From Tetracentron sinense (taxonomy: Eukaryota > Streptophyta > Magnoliopsida > Trochodendrales > Trochodendraceae), in the NCBI GenBank assembly GCA_015143295.1, contig CM026555.1, forward strand, positions 620,001 to 684,000: a stretch of DNA of 64,000 bases, given 5' to 3'. The notes under the pieces were generated by a model, which did not search any database, had not been told where the DNA came from, and saw only the letters and a list, made by a program, of their open reading frames with translations. Numbering within the stretch: position 1 is the stretch's first letter; each line of letters starts with the position of its first letter. The position numbers and the translations under genes were made by a program. Positions 23,597 through 34,224 of this stretch are shown piece after piece.

Positions 23597-24841
23597 GGCA
23601 AATCAGTATTATTCATCATTGAACGAACCATATCCAGTAGGGTTTGATTTCTTCTTTCTGAAACACCATTAAGTTGGGGTGTTCCTAGGGGAGTCCATTG
23701 AGATAAAATTCTATTATCTCTAAGATAATCCATGAACTCATTCGATTTACCTGATTGCTTTTCTACTTCATTTCGAAATTCTTTGAACTTTTCAAAAGAT
23801 TCCGACTTATATTCCATAAGATATATGTAACCATATCTAGAAAAATCATTTGTGAATGTTATGAAGTATATAAAGTCACCTCTAGCTGAACGATTCATGG
23901 GTCCACATACATCAGTGTGAATCAATTCCAATATACTAGTGGCTCTCATTGGTTTGCCTATAAATGACCTTTTGGTCATTTTACCTTTTAAACAAGGTTC
24001 ACAAGTTGGATAAGGTTCAACATGTAAATGGTTTAAATGACCATCCTTCACCAATCTATTTATCCTATCCAAATTGATAAGGCCTACCCTGAGATGTCAT
24101 AAGTATGTTGGATTCACAGAATCTCTACCTCTTTTCTAAGGTGTCACACTTGTAGACTCTTTATCCTTAATGTTATTAACAGAATTGCTTATAGGATCAA
24201 GATAATACAGACCATTAGACAATGTGCTGGAAACAAAAAAACTATTATTGTATTTGATAACTACATTAGTATCAAAATGCACTGAATAACCATTAAAGAT
24301 TAAACTAGAAACATAAATCAAATTTCTGCGCATGTATGACATATATAAATAGTCTTTTAAAACTAAAATCCTATCTAAAGCAAATTCTAAAACATAAGTT
24401 CCGATGGTGATCGCAGAAACACTTACTTCTGTTCCCATCCTTATTTTGACTTCCCCATCACTGAGCTTTCTGCTCTCCTGAAACCCCTGTAACATATTAC
24501 AAATATGTGAGGTAGATCCACTATCTACACACCAAGAGTTAGAGGAACCAACAATGAAGTTGGATTCAATGATGAAAGTTTTGAACATACCTTCCAAAGG
24601 CTTGTCCTTGAGGTATGCTAAGTAAACTTTGCAATTTCTCTTCCAGTGACATGGTTTCTTGCAAAAGAAGCAGACATTCTAATTTTTATCCTATCCTTCT
24701 TCTCAGAAGATGCTTTCTTATTATTTCCTTTCTTGCCTTTGAGGAACTTGGAGAAATTGGAACTCTTCTTTTTCTTGCCTTTGCCCTTAGGCCTATGCCT
24801 CGAAGGTCTAACTCCCTCTACCACATTTGCATAGAGCTTAG
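23597..24841 (-). pseudogene. copia gag end, protease and integrase (part)
   Basis: Right of this piece lies the Tat insertion. Reading on the minus strand: a basic Lys-rich gag tail (24,836-24,680), then after a frameshift a CCHC zinc knuckle CFFCKKPCHWKRNC (about 24,665-24,624). Next is the protease with the catalytic WCVDSGSTSHIC (about 24,530-24,495). Integrase from 24,072 has CEPCLKG (the HHCC finger end), HTDVCGPM (first catalytic D), TFTNDFSRYGY and QLNGVSERRNQ (catalytic E). The block that carries the second catalytic D (RSDRGGEY in the family) is missing: EKQSGKSNEFMDYL runs straight across it, a loss of about 14 residues. The reading ends at MNNTDLP, joined to Athila LTR. RT and RNase H are absent. 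Confidence 0.85.
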
Positions 24842-27800
24842 TGTGAGCACGGCTTTCGGTCCCATCCACAGGGATGGGTGGTGCCCTGGCGATGTGGTCG
24901 GTTGATTTTATGTTTAGAGTCGTCACGTATTTATTCGGTAGGGATAAGTCTCAGTCAATGGATAAAGTCTTGGTCTGGTCAGAGTTCTAGGTAAGAGGTT
25001 CAGTTAAGCCCGGGGAAGGTGTTAGGCACCCCGACACTTCTGTCATACGATAGTTCCCTACATCTGTATGAGATCCCTCTAGGGTTTGAAGCTTTCTAAA
25101 TTGATTCACAACCCTACACTTCGTGTGTGTGTCCGGTGTATGATCCGAAGCCTTCGTGGAAGGAGATCGATCATGTGTGATCGTGGTATTGAAGTAGCTT
25201 GAGAAGATTTGGTCGGTTAGGAACCGAAGCTGCTACAGCGGAGATCGAACCTGCTGGTTCGTGGAAATCAAGAGTAAGATTCTGTATCTAGGAACGTCGA
25301 GTCCGGTTTGGGTAAGGTCTTTTCTTGTACTTGAATTCTTCTTATAGTGAAGTTTGTTGCTGGACGAGGTCCCGTGGTTTTTTCCCGTAAGGGTTTTCGA
25401 CGTAAAAATCTGCTGTGTTTGATTTGTGTGGATTTTTTGTGTGAATGGTTCATTGATTTCTAATCTAATTAGATAAAAAATTAAAAATTAGTTAGAAGTT
25501 CTTAGATAGACCTATTCACCCCCCCCCCCTCTAGGTCATAGAGATCATTGATCAGAGTAATTTCAAAGCCATTTAAGATCAAGTTATTAATCAAATGACG
25601 TTGATTTAGTTTATACTAACCCAAGAAGGAGAAAGCTAAACTAAGGTCAGGCCCAAGTTGAGCTGCCTACGTACTCACATTGGGGTGAGATCAGATCGAG
25701 CGTAGTTCTGGCACATAAGCCCATGCCGAGGCTATGGGGAGTGTGTGTGTGTACCAAGGATGGCTTAGGGTCTAGCCGGGAGGCTAGGGGTGGTTGACCG
25801 AGTTGGTCAAGTGCTTGGTATTGGGCCCGGTAGGCCTAAAGTAAGTCCAGTAGATTAGGTTTGGGTCCGGTAGGCCAAGAGGGAAGCCCAGTAGGCTGGT
25901 TTGGCCCGGTAGGCCTGGGGTAACTCCGGTAGACTAGGGTTGGGCCCGATAGGCCAAGAGGGAAGCCCAATAGGTTGGTTTGGCCCGGTAGGCCTGGGGT
26001 AAGTCCAATAAACTAGAGTTGGGCCCAATAGGCCAAGAGGGATGCCCGGTAGGCTAGGGTTTGGCCCGGTAGGCCGATATTGGGCCTAGTAGGCCTAGGG
26101 GTGAGGCCAGGTGTCTTAACCAAGGATTAGGGGTTGCTAACCGTGGTTAAGAAAGTGGATTAACCATGGTTAGGGGTGCTAACCATGGTTAAAAAGTCTA
26201 AAGCCATCATTTTTGATCTTTTTGAATTTTTCTAATTTTTTAGAGAATTTTTCAGATTTTTTCCAACAGTTAAGGAGGGCAGGTCACCATAGTTAGGGGT
26301 ATTAACCATGGTTAAATGCCCAAAAAAAAGACAATTTTTAGGTTTCTCCTAATATTTTGGATTTTTGAGCATTTTTCCAGATTTTTTTCTGTTAAGGATT
26401 TTTTAACCATAGTTAAGGGTCAAAAATGAGGTTAACTCTGATTAAGGGTCTTAACCAAAACAAAAAATGTCACAGAAGATATTTCTGAATTTCATGTAAT
26501 ATTTATGATTTTTAGATGATTTTTTCAGAATTTTGCTAGGTCATGGGCCGCTTAACCATGCTTAAGGGGCTGATTGAGGCAAAAGTGGGCCCACGGTCCA
26601 TGTCAGGGCCTAGACTAGCCTCCTACCCTGCCTGGGCCCTCACAAAGTCCAGCAAATACCAAAAAACTCAACATTTTATCAAATTTTTAACCACAGTTAA
26701 CGCAGGTTTAACCATGGTTAACAGATGAATCATGGGAATCCGAGACTACCAGTGGGTAGCGTGAAGTCCAGTGAACATTTAGAGCCTTTGTGGGGCCCAA
26801 GAAGAGTTCTGGCGTGGGCCCCACAGAGGCCCAAAGTTGCCTCGTTGAAGTTCACATAAAATGACAATTTTTTTAAAAACTCAAACAGATTTTTTCCAAA
26901 CTTTGTGGTGATTTTTCTGCTGCTTTACTCAACCCCCGGGGGATCTGAGACAGTGGTTGTAAAGCCTACTATGAGAGGAACAATCTAGGCCCTTGTGGGG
27001 CCCAAGAGGAGTTCGTATGTGGGCCCCACAGAGGTGCAAAGTTGCTCCACCACAACTGTTTTTCTGCACTGTCGACCCCACTTTGGGGTCGATTTTACCT
27101 GGGATAACGACGAATTCAGGGGCTGAAAATTTACAGGAGGGTTGCCAGGTATATGAGGATTCTAACCATGGCCTCGGTTATGACCAAGGCTGGGTCTAAC
27201 CTGGGTTAAACCGGGGTTAAATGTGGCTGGCCAAAAATTGATTTTTGCATAATTTTTCTTTTAAAACTCTCGTTTAGGGCTGTGGGGCTTCGCTCGTGAT
27301 GATCCAGGGGGTCTAGGGGGATTTATCATGGATTGAGGACCCCCCTAGACCTCTGGGGAGGACTGCCATGCTATGGGGTGGTGGGTTCGTGGCCACACCT
27401 GAAGAAAAATCCCCCAAACCTACAGTTTATCCTGCTGTAAAAAAAACAAAATAAAAAAACAAAAGGATAGGACCCCTGGAATGGGACCAGGGGTCCCTTA
27501 CAATGAGGAATCAAGTTAACAAAGGGAGAGAGGAGTATACCCTGCTGCAGCTGCGATGAAGAAGCCGGGAGAAACGGCTACATGGTGGTGGTGACTTGGG
27601 TGAGTTAGGGGTATTGGAGTGAGGGCTTAATGGAGTATGAGGGGTGGTTCAAGGCCTTAAGGAAGACAAGAAATGGTTTAGAAGAGAATGAGAGATGGCT
27701 GGCCGAATGTATGAAGCTCCCTCTTTTTTTTTCAATCTCTCTAAAAACAGGGTCCCCCCAAAACGTGGTTGCAAGGGGGTTTAAATAGAGTGGTGATTGG

Positions 27801-28359
27801 TGGTCAATGGGCATTGCAACCCTAAGCTTTGGCTAGTAGGGTGGGCTCTAGGCAACAAAAGGGATGGCTATAGGGTATGCTCAGTTGAATTTTAAGTGGA
27901 AATGGGGGCTAGATGTGACTAGCCACATGCTACCATGTGTGTTAAGCCACTATGTGTGTTCACATGGGCTATATGAGTTTTAATGTGGTGTGTGACATAC
28001 ATGGCAACATTTCTCAAAACACATGTGTGCATGGTTAGTGGGCCCCACCCTAGGTGAATGTTTGGAAATGGGCTAAACTCATGGGACCAACTCTGGATTT
28101 TAGTCCATGGACCATGGATTTGATCCAAAGGCTTGGGCTTTGGGGGTTTTAAACCATAGGCTTGATCCTTAGGGGCTTATCCTTAGGGTTTTAGCTATGG
28201 CTTGGGCATGGACCTATGGTTAAGTTGGACTAGGGTTTACCTAAGGTTGATTAGGATTAAGGGGACTTGGTTGAGGGCTTAACCATGGTTAAAAACCCTT
28301 AACCAAAGTTAAGAACCCTTAACCAAAGTTAAGAGGGGTGTAAAAATTGGGTGCTTACA
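24842..28359 (-). repeat. 3' LTR of the Tat element
   Basis: 3,518 bp, collinear with the LTR at 41,900-44,872. It is about 0.5 kb longer because of an insertion at 25,061-25,563 that the other LTR lacks. It contains a tandem array (25,826-26,100, unit about 79 bp, GGCCCGGTAGGCC-type words, about three copies) and scattered palindromes based on TTAACCATGGTTAA. Short ORFs in it are by-products and conserved only because the two LTRs are copies. Confidence 0.93.
25061..25563 (-). mobile_element. small LTR-type insertion in the Tat 3' LTR
   Basis: About 500 bp absent from the sister LTR, where GGTTCCCTACTCCCTAGG reads through. Its minus strand starts TGACCTAGAGGGGGGG and continues with GGTGAATAGGTC, ACGTCGAAAACCC and ACCACGGGACCT(C)GTCCAGC. 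These match in order the LTR at 12,011-13,213 of the PF20167-like element. It is probably a solo or partial LTR of that family, and it entered after the Tat insertion. The ends are approximate and no clear duplication was seen. Confidence 0.65.
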
Positions 28360-28409
28360 GCTGCCCCTCTTTGTCGGAGAGTGCCAAAATTGGCAAGTGA
28401 ACGACAAAG
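28360..28409 (-). promoter_or_regulatory. polypurine tract and stem-loop of the Tat element
   Basis: The minus strand reads AAAGAGGGGCAGC immediately before the 3' LTR start TGTAAGCACCC, a good polypurine tract. Next to it CTTTGTCG (28,369-28,376) pairs with CGACAAAG (28,402-28,409). Inside the loop TGCCAAAATTGGCA (28,382-28,395) is a further perfect 6-bp stem with a 2-base loop. Confidence 0.8.
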
Positions 28410-28614
28410 ACAGGAATCGTCTGACTTTTACACCAGGATTGAGTTTAGGGAAATACTGCATGGAAGTGGTGAGTGCACGTGAAGTGATGCGGACTACTGC
28501 TAGGGGATAGCGAGTAACTGGGGAAGATTGTGGATGCAGAGATGGCGTGGCCCGGAGGCGCTTAGCCAAAAAGCATGATTGAAATAGTATCTCCTAGAGC
28601 GGATTCACCGAATC

Positions 28615-29670
28615 GATCGGAGGACACACGGGGTGTCGGAAAAAGGGACATGCTAATGAGACTGCGGTGTGACGAGGCTGTCACGGAGCACTAGGCTGTC
28701 TAACACACGTGGGGGTGTCAAGATAGGGGACACGTAAAGTGTTAGAACACACGGGGTGTCGATGTGTCGCTCCCCTCAGAATGGATACTAGACAAGAGTT
28801 GGCTGGCTTCCACAAAACATGGTAGCAAAGCTCCAGAGGTTTTGAGCTCTTAAGAAAGAATGAGGAACCACATCGGCTTTTTGTCATCACCTACGAAAAT
28901 ATCAAAACTAGAAAACAAGCAGAGGAACTTTCAGAAACTTGCTTAAAAGTCAGTTTAAAGGCCTTTCAGACCGTTTTACAGTCTGACAAGATATGTTTCT
29001 GTTGATAGAGACTCGTATGTAGAGATCGCACGGATGCAACTCCATGAGCATGTACTGATGAGACTGCAGTGTGATGAGGTTATCAAGGAGCACCAGGATG
29101 CTTAGGACACACGGGGGTGTCACACAAGGAGACATGCAGTAAGTAATGCTATTTTGTGGCGAGGTTGCCATGGAGCACACAGGATGCCTAGGACATACGG
29201 GGATGTCCTGGTGGTGAGACTATGGTGTGACGAGGCTGTCACAGAGCACGAGGATGCTTTGGATACACGGGGGTGTCACAAAGAGGGAGACATGCAGGAG
29301 GTAATGCTATTTTGTGGCGAGACTGCCACGGAGCACACAAGATGTCTAGGACATACGAGGATGTCCTGCTGGTGAGACTGCGGTGTGACGAGGTTGTCAC
29401 GGAGCACCAGGATGCTTTGGACACATGAGGGTGTCTTAAAGAGAGAGAGACATGCAAGAGGTAATGTTGTATTGTGGCTAGACTTCCATGGAGCACACAA
29501 GATGTCTAGGACATACTGGGATGTCCTACTGGTGAGACTGCGGTGTGATGAGGCTGTCACAGAGCACCAGGATGCTTTGGACACACGAGGGTATCACAAA
29601 GAGAGAGAGACATGCAGGAGGTAATACTGTTTTGTGGCGAGGCTGCCACAGAGCACACAGGATGTCTAGA
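28615..29670. repeat. dimeric satellite in the Tat 3' UTR, about 158-bp unit
   Basis: The word GAGACTGCGGTGTGACGAGG recurs at 29,060, 29,216, 29,374 and 29,534 (spacing 156-160 bp), with a diverged copy at 28,659. Each unit is two related halves of about 79 bp. Half A carries GTGAC..GTCAC and GACAC..GTGTC. Half B carries GTGGC..GCCAC and GACAT..ATGTC. Both halves share GGAGCAC and AGGATG. The small ORFs on both strands here are made by the repeat. Confidence 0.9.
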
Positions 29671-31810
29671 GGTTTCAAGGCAGGATGCTTGATTGAAACT
29701 GTCCGAGAGGGACTAGATCTTGATCATGTTAGATGCTGCTGAGGAGTTTTGGTCCTGCTAGTTATGATGCTATGTTTTCATCCAGGGATGAAGACAAGGA
29801 TGCTTTCCCATGACTCTGTGGTGATCTGTAATTGGCAGAGACGCGTGACGTCAACTTCCCTTACTTGCTTGTCGGGGCTGCTTGATGCAGGTTGGTATAA
29901 ATGAATTTTGATACCAAAAGTTTGCTTTTGAAAACCTTTTTTCAAGAAAAAGTGTAGAAGACTTTTTTCAAAGATTTTAGTTTCGACAAAAATGCTTTGC
30001 TAGCCTTTAGATTTGCCAGTATACCGCCTAGATTAGGGCTTTAGGGGTTTGTGAGTCATCTTTCACTCTTAGAACGACAGTATGATTCAGAACAGGATGC
30101 TGTTGGGGAATAGACCAGATTTGTCTAGAAGCTGTTGTGAGCTAAACTCTTGCTGGAGCAAAATATCGTTGTGAGCCGTTGGGCTTCTGTTGGGGGTTTA
30201 GAGATCATATGCAGTCGAGGCGCTGTCGGGAGTGCACTTTTGCTGTGACCACTGACGGGCAATTTGAGGTGAGCTAGGGATTCCCCACTGTAGCCCACCT
30301 GTTAGGGGAGATGTCTACTGATTGACCCTTTACTAGGGAATGCTTGGGAAGTTGACCCTCTGCTGGGGATGTTCCCTATCAGAATCTCTGTTGGGGATGC
30401 AGGACCGCTGAGAGAGACTGATTGCTGATAATGATTGGAGGAGTCCGATGAGTCTAATCACTGTCGGATGTTGTTGCCACACTAATTTTTAGCTTTTTTC
30501 TCCCTTTTTTACCCTTGGAATGATCAGTCATGGGGTTCACATAATTTTTGCGCGATGAGGCCGCTTCTGGTTTTCCTCATGCCTACGAAGCTGATTGATT
30601 TTTGTCCTTTTTTTACCCCTAGTCGCGAGACTAGGTCTGAGGATCGCGTAAATTTTGCGCAATGAGGCCGTTTTCGATTTTCACTCATGCCCGCGACTGG
30701 CTAGGGAAGTTAGTGGTTTGCTGGGGGAATAAATGTTTTCTCCCGTCATTGCCCTAAATGACATTCCTCTGAGGAATAAAGCTGATACCTCCACTGGGGA
30801 AGGTAAATGTGATATTGCGCTCGCACTTGTAGTTTCTAGGGGATCTAGAAGGACTTTAGAGTAGGGCGAAGCATAAGCTGGGGGACTGGAGTTGGGGCAC
30901 CCTGAGTCATAGTTGATCTGTATGGGGAACCTTTGTTGGAGATTTTGGTATTTCCAGTGGGGATTTTCACTCTCTGGGGAGCTTCTGATTTGATTTTTTT
31001 TTTTTTGATCCACTGGGGATATCCTCTCTAGTAGAGGTTAACTCTATGGGGAATTTTTCCTGTTTGTAAGAGAGTTTGACTCCGCTGGGAAGAGAGTGAT
31101 TCCACTAGGGAGAGAGTGATTCCGCTGGGGGAATATAGGGAGAGATTGTCTCTGCTCAGGGTTTGTTTTGGTTCCGCTGGGGATAGGGAGAAGTTGATTT
31201 TGTGGGAATACCATCCGGCGAGGGAATTTCTGATGCTTGGAAATGTTTCAACTTCTATTTTGGGATTTCTCATAATGGAAATTTTGTCAATTTTGGTGTC
31301 GACTTCGCCGAGGGAAGGGGATTTGGAGATAGTCCGGAGAAGTTGTCTCTACGGGGGAGTTTCTGACTCTGGGAAATGTTTCAACTTTTATTTTGGGTTT
31401 TCCGTTGATGAAAACTTTGTACCCTTGTGAGTCGACCCGGCTAGGGAAATGTATAGGATTTTTGCTCTATAGGGAGAGTCGGTGAGGTGTCTCTTTTGGG
31501 GAGAAGGACGCTGTTTGGGGAGAGCTGGGGAATAAAGGAATTTTGATGGTCAAATCCCCTTTTAGCGACCGCACCTGATTTGTCAGGTTGCCTACGTACC
31601 TTTTGCAGGATCAGGTCATGACGTAGTTCAAGCCAATGCTACAGGCTGGCAAGGGAGGGTGTCCTTGAAATGGTTTGTTGAAAGAAAGGCTATTAGTCTC
31701 AAAGGGGCTAACTAGCGGATTTTATTAATTTTGTAAAGGGTTTTACAATGGGGGAAAAGAAGTGTGCCAAATGATGGCCTCCTGTCATTTCTCGGAGAAA
31801 CTAAGGGTGC
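29671..31810 (-). other. rest of the Tat 3' UTR, no gene
   Basis: About 2.1 kb between the integrase end and the satellite. It has no supported coding but many short plus-strand repeats of the type TTCCGCTGGGGGA and CTGGGGAT (30.3-31.5 kb). ORFs seen on either strand have no family match. Confidence 0.6.
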
Positions 31811-31959
31811 AAAGCACCTATCAGATCTATACCCTAAGCGTAGTATCTCTTGACTTTGTTGATGTTGACAGGCTCAGGGAGGTCTTCGTCGTCCATCCAT
31901 CCGAGTCGAAGGGCGCCGTCGGAGAATTTGTCTCGGACGATGTACGGGCCTTCTTAGTT

Positions 31960-33339
31960 TGGTGTAAATTTGCCCCTCGGATCAGGGCGGTTTGGCAACA
32001 CCTTCCGGAGAACCAGGTCACTGACTTCAATGCTGCGAGGCTTGACCTTCCTGTTGAATGTCCTAGCCATACGCCTCTGATAGGCCTACGAGTGATTGAT
32101 GGCTTTCAGTCGCCGCTCTTCAATCAAGTTCAGCTGCTCATATCGAGTCTGCGCCCATTCTGATTCTGACAGCTCTGCCTCCATTAGCACACGGAGTGAT
32201 GGAGTTTTTACTTCGACGAGAAGGACTGCTTCTATACCATAAGCTAGAGAAAATGGTGTTACCCCAGTTGAGGTTCTGATGGACGTTCTGTAGGCCATGA
32301 GTGCATAGAGGAGCATCTCATACCAGACAGAATAGTTGGTTGCCATCTTCTCAATGATTTTCTTCAGGTTTTTGTTAGCCGCCTCGACTACACCGTTAGT
32401 CTGAGGCCTGTATGGCATAGAGTTGTGATGCTGTATTTTAAACTTCTAGCAGAGGTCAGCCATGCCCTTGTTGCAGAAGTTAAGGGCATTGTCTGTCACA
32501 ATCTCATATGGGACTCCGTACTGACAGATGATATCCCTTCTCAGAAAATGCTGGACCACAGATGCGATGACGTTGGCATAAGAGGCTGCCTCGACCCATT
32601 TCGTAAAGTAATCAATTACAACCAGAATGAATTGATGTTCATTTGATGCTTTTGGAGCTATAGGTCCGATGACGTCGATGCCCCAAGCAGAGAATGGCCA
32701 AGGAGCAGTCAGATTGTGCAGCCTTGTCGGTGGTGCATTGATCCTGTCAGGATAGATTTGGCATTAGTGGCACTTATGTACATGCTTACAACAGTCAGCT
32801 TCCATTATAGACCAGTAGTAACCCAGCCTGAGAATCTTTTTGGAGAGCATTAACCCGTTCATGTGTGGGCCACAGCCTCTTCCGTGAACCTCTTCAACTA
32901 CCTGTGCTGCTTCACTGGTGTCGAGGCATATGAGCCAGATGAGATTCGGTGATCTCTTGTACAAGATTCTCCCTGAGAGGATGAACTGGATAGCCAGTCT
33001 CCGGATTGCCCGTCGGTCAGTTTTGGTGGCATCGAAGGGGAAGGTCCCATCCTCAAGATATTGCTTGATATCTGCGTACCAAGGCTTACTGTCAGATACT
33101 GCGTCTAGCTTGAGGCAGTAGGTAGGCTGATCCTGCTGCTGAATTTCGATCGGCCAAAGTATGATGCCCCTAGGGATCTAAACCATTGAGGTGAGGGTAG
33201 CCAGTGCGTCGGTAAACCTGTTATGATTATTTCTAGATCGGTGGCTGAAAGTGATTTTCTTGAACTGAGCACTCAGCATGTTGAGGTAGGCTAAGTACGG
33301 GACTAGCCTTGCTTCTCGGATGGCCCAAGATTCGTTTGC
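31960..33339 (-). pseudogene. Tat integrase, broken
   Basis: Integrase inserts the DNA copy into the genome. From right to left: about 100 residues of linker after RNase H; the HHCC zinc finger (VHGRGCGPHMNG ... CCKHVHKCH, 32,880-32,764); then, past a stop, the core with WGIDVIGPIAPKA (first D), KWVEAASYA, EIVTDNALNF (second D, near 32,500) and PQTNGVVEAANKNL (E, about 32,400-32,350). Next are AYRTSIRTSTGVTPFSLAYG and the C-terminal RRMARTFNRKV segment near 32,060. All three catalytic acids are readable. The frame is broken by stops near 33,175, 32,763 and 32,450 and a frameshift near 32,090. Confidence 0.85.
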
Positions 33340-34224
33340 CTAACAAATTACTAGGGATGAGTCTTCGTAAACATCTATCTCTTTAATCTCAATGCCTAGG
33401 GATTCTTTGAGACCGACTATACATGCCTCGTACTCTGCCTCATTGTTGGAGCATCTGAACTTTAGCTTGACTGAGATAGGGAGGTGTGCTCCCTTGGGTG
33501 AGATTAAGATTGCACCTCCTACATGTCCATGGTTATTGGCAGCTCCGTCAAAATATAACTCCCAGCCAGAGTATTCCTGGTCTTCTGCTTCTGCGTACAA
33601 GATGGTTTCATATGGAAACTGATCATGTAATAAGAAGTAGTCCTTTGCTGGACTGTGAGCCAAGTGATCTGCTATCGCCTGCCCCTTGATTGACTTCTGT
33701 GTCATGTAGGTGATGTCTAATTCAGACAACATTATAAGCCATTGGGCAGTACTTCCGGTGGTGGCTGGCTTTTCCAGTAGGTGTTTCAGTGGATCCATCC
33801 GAGATATCAGGATTACCAGGTAGGATAGCAGATAGTGCCGGAGATGCTGAGTTGCCCAGAACAATGCCAGACATGTTTTCTCGAGAGGGTTGTACCTCTC
33901 CTCATACTCCAGCAGGCGTTTACTGATGTAGTAGATAGTTTGTTCTGTTCTGCCTGTCTCGTCGTGTTGTGCTAGGACGCACCCCATGGTGGTTTCTTGC
34001 ACTGAGATGTAGAGTAATAGGGGTCGTCCTGGTGTAGGGGGCACAAGTACTGGAGGGTTGAGCAGGTATTGCTTTATTCTGTCAAATGCTTCCTGATACT
34101 CGCCTGTCCAGACTGTAGGTGTGTTCTTCCGGAGAAGCTTAAAAATCGGTCCGCAAATCGGAGTGAGCTGAGAGATGAACCGGCTTATGAACTGAAATTC
34201 TGCCCAGGAAACCACGGATCTCAT
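33340..34224 (-). pseudogene. Tat RNase H plus archaeal-type RNase H
   Basis: The longest open stretch of the element (294 codons). The first part is the end of the RT connection and gypsy RNase H: FKLLRKNTPTVWTGEYQEAF, then ISVQETTMGCVLAQHD, YISKRLLEYEERYNPLEK and LFWATQHLRHYL. After a linker (about residues 150-215) a second RNase H follows: WELYFDGAANNHGHVGGAIL (D of FDGA), NNEAEYEACIVGL (E) and DVYEDSSLVIC (D). This second domain is the archaeal-like RNase H that marks the Tat lineage. Both normally degrade the RNA strand of the RNA:DNA hybrid; the second is thought to help process primers. The chain ends at a TAG just after LVIC. Confidence 0.9.

Noticed and set aside
28309..29742. Several overlapping ORFs on both strands of the Tat 3' UTR
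   Set aside because: They repeat with the 158-bp satellite period, so they arise from the repeat and not from coding selection.
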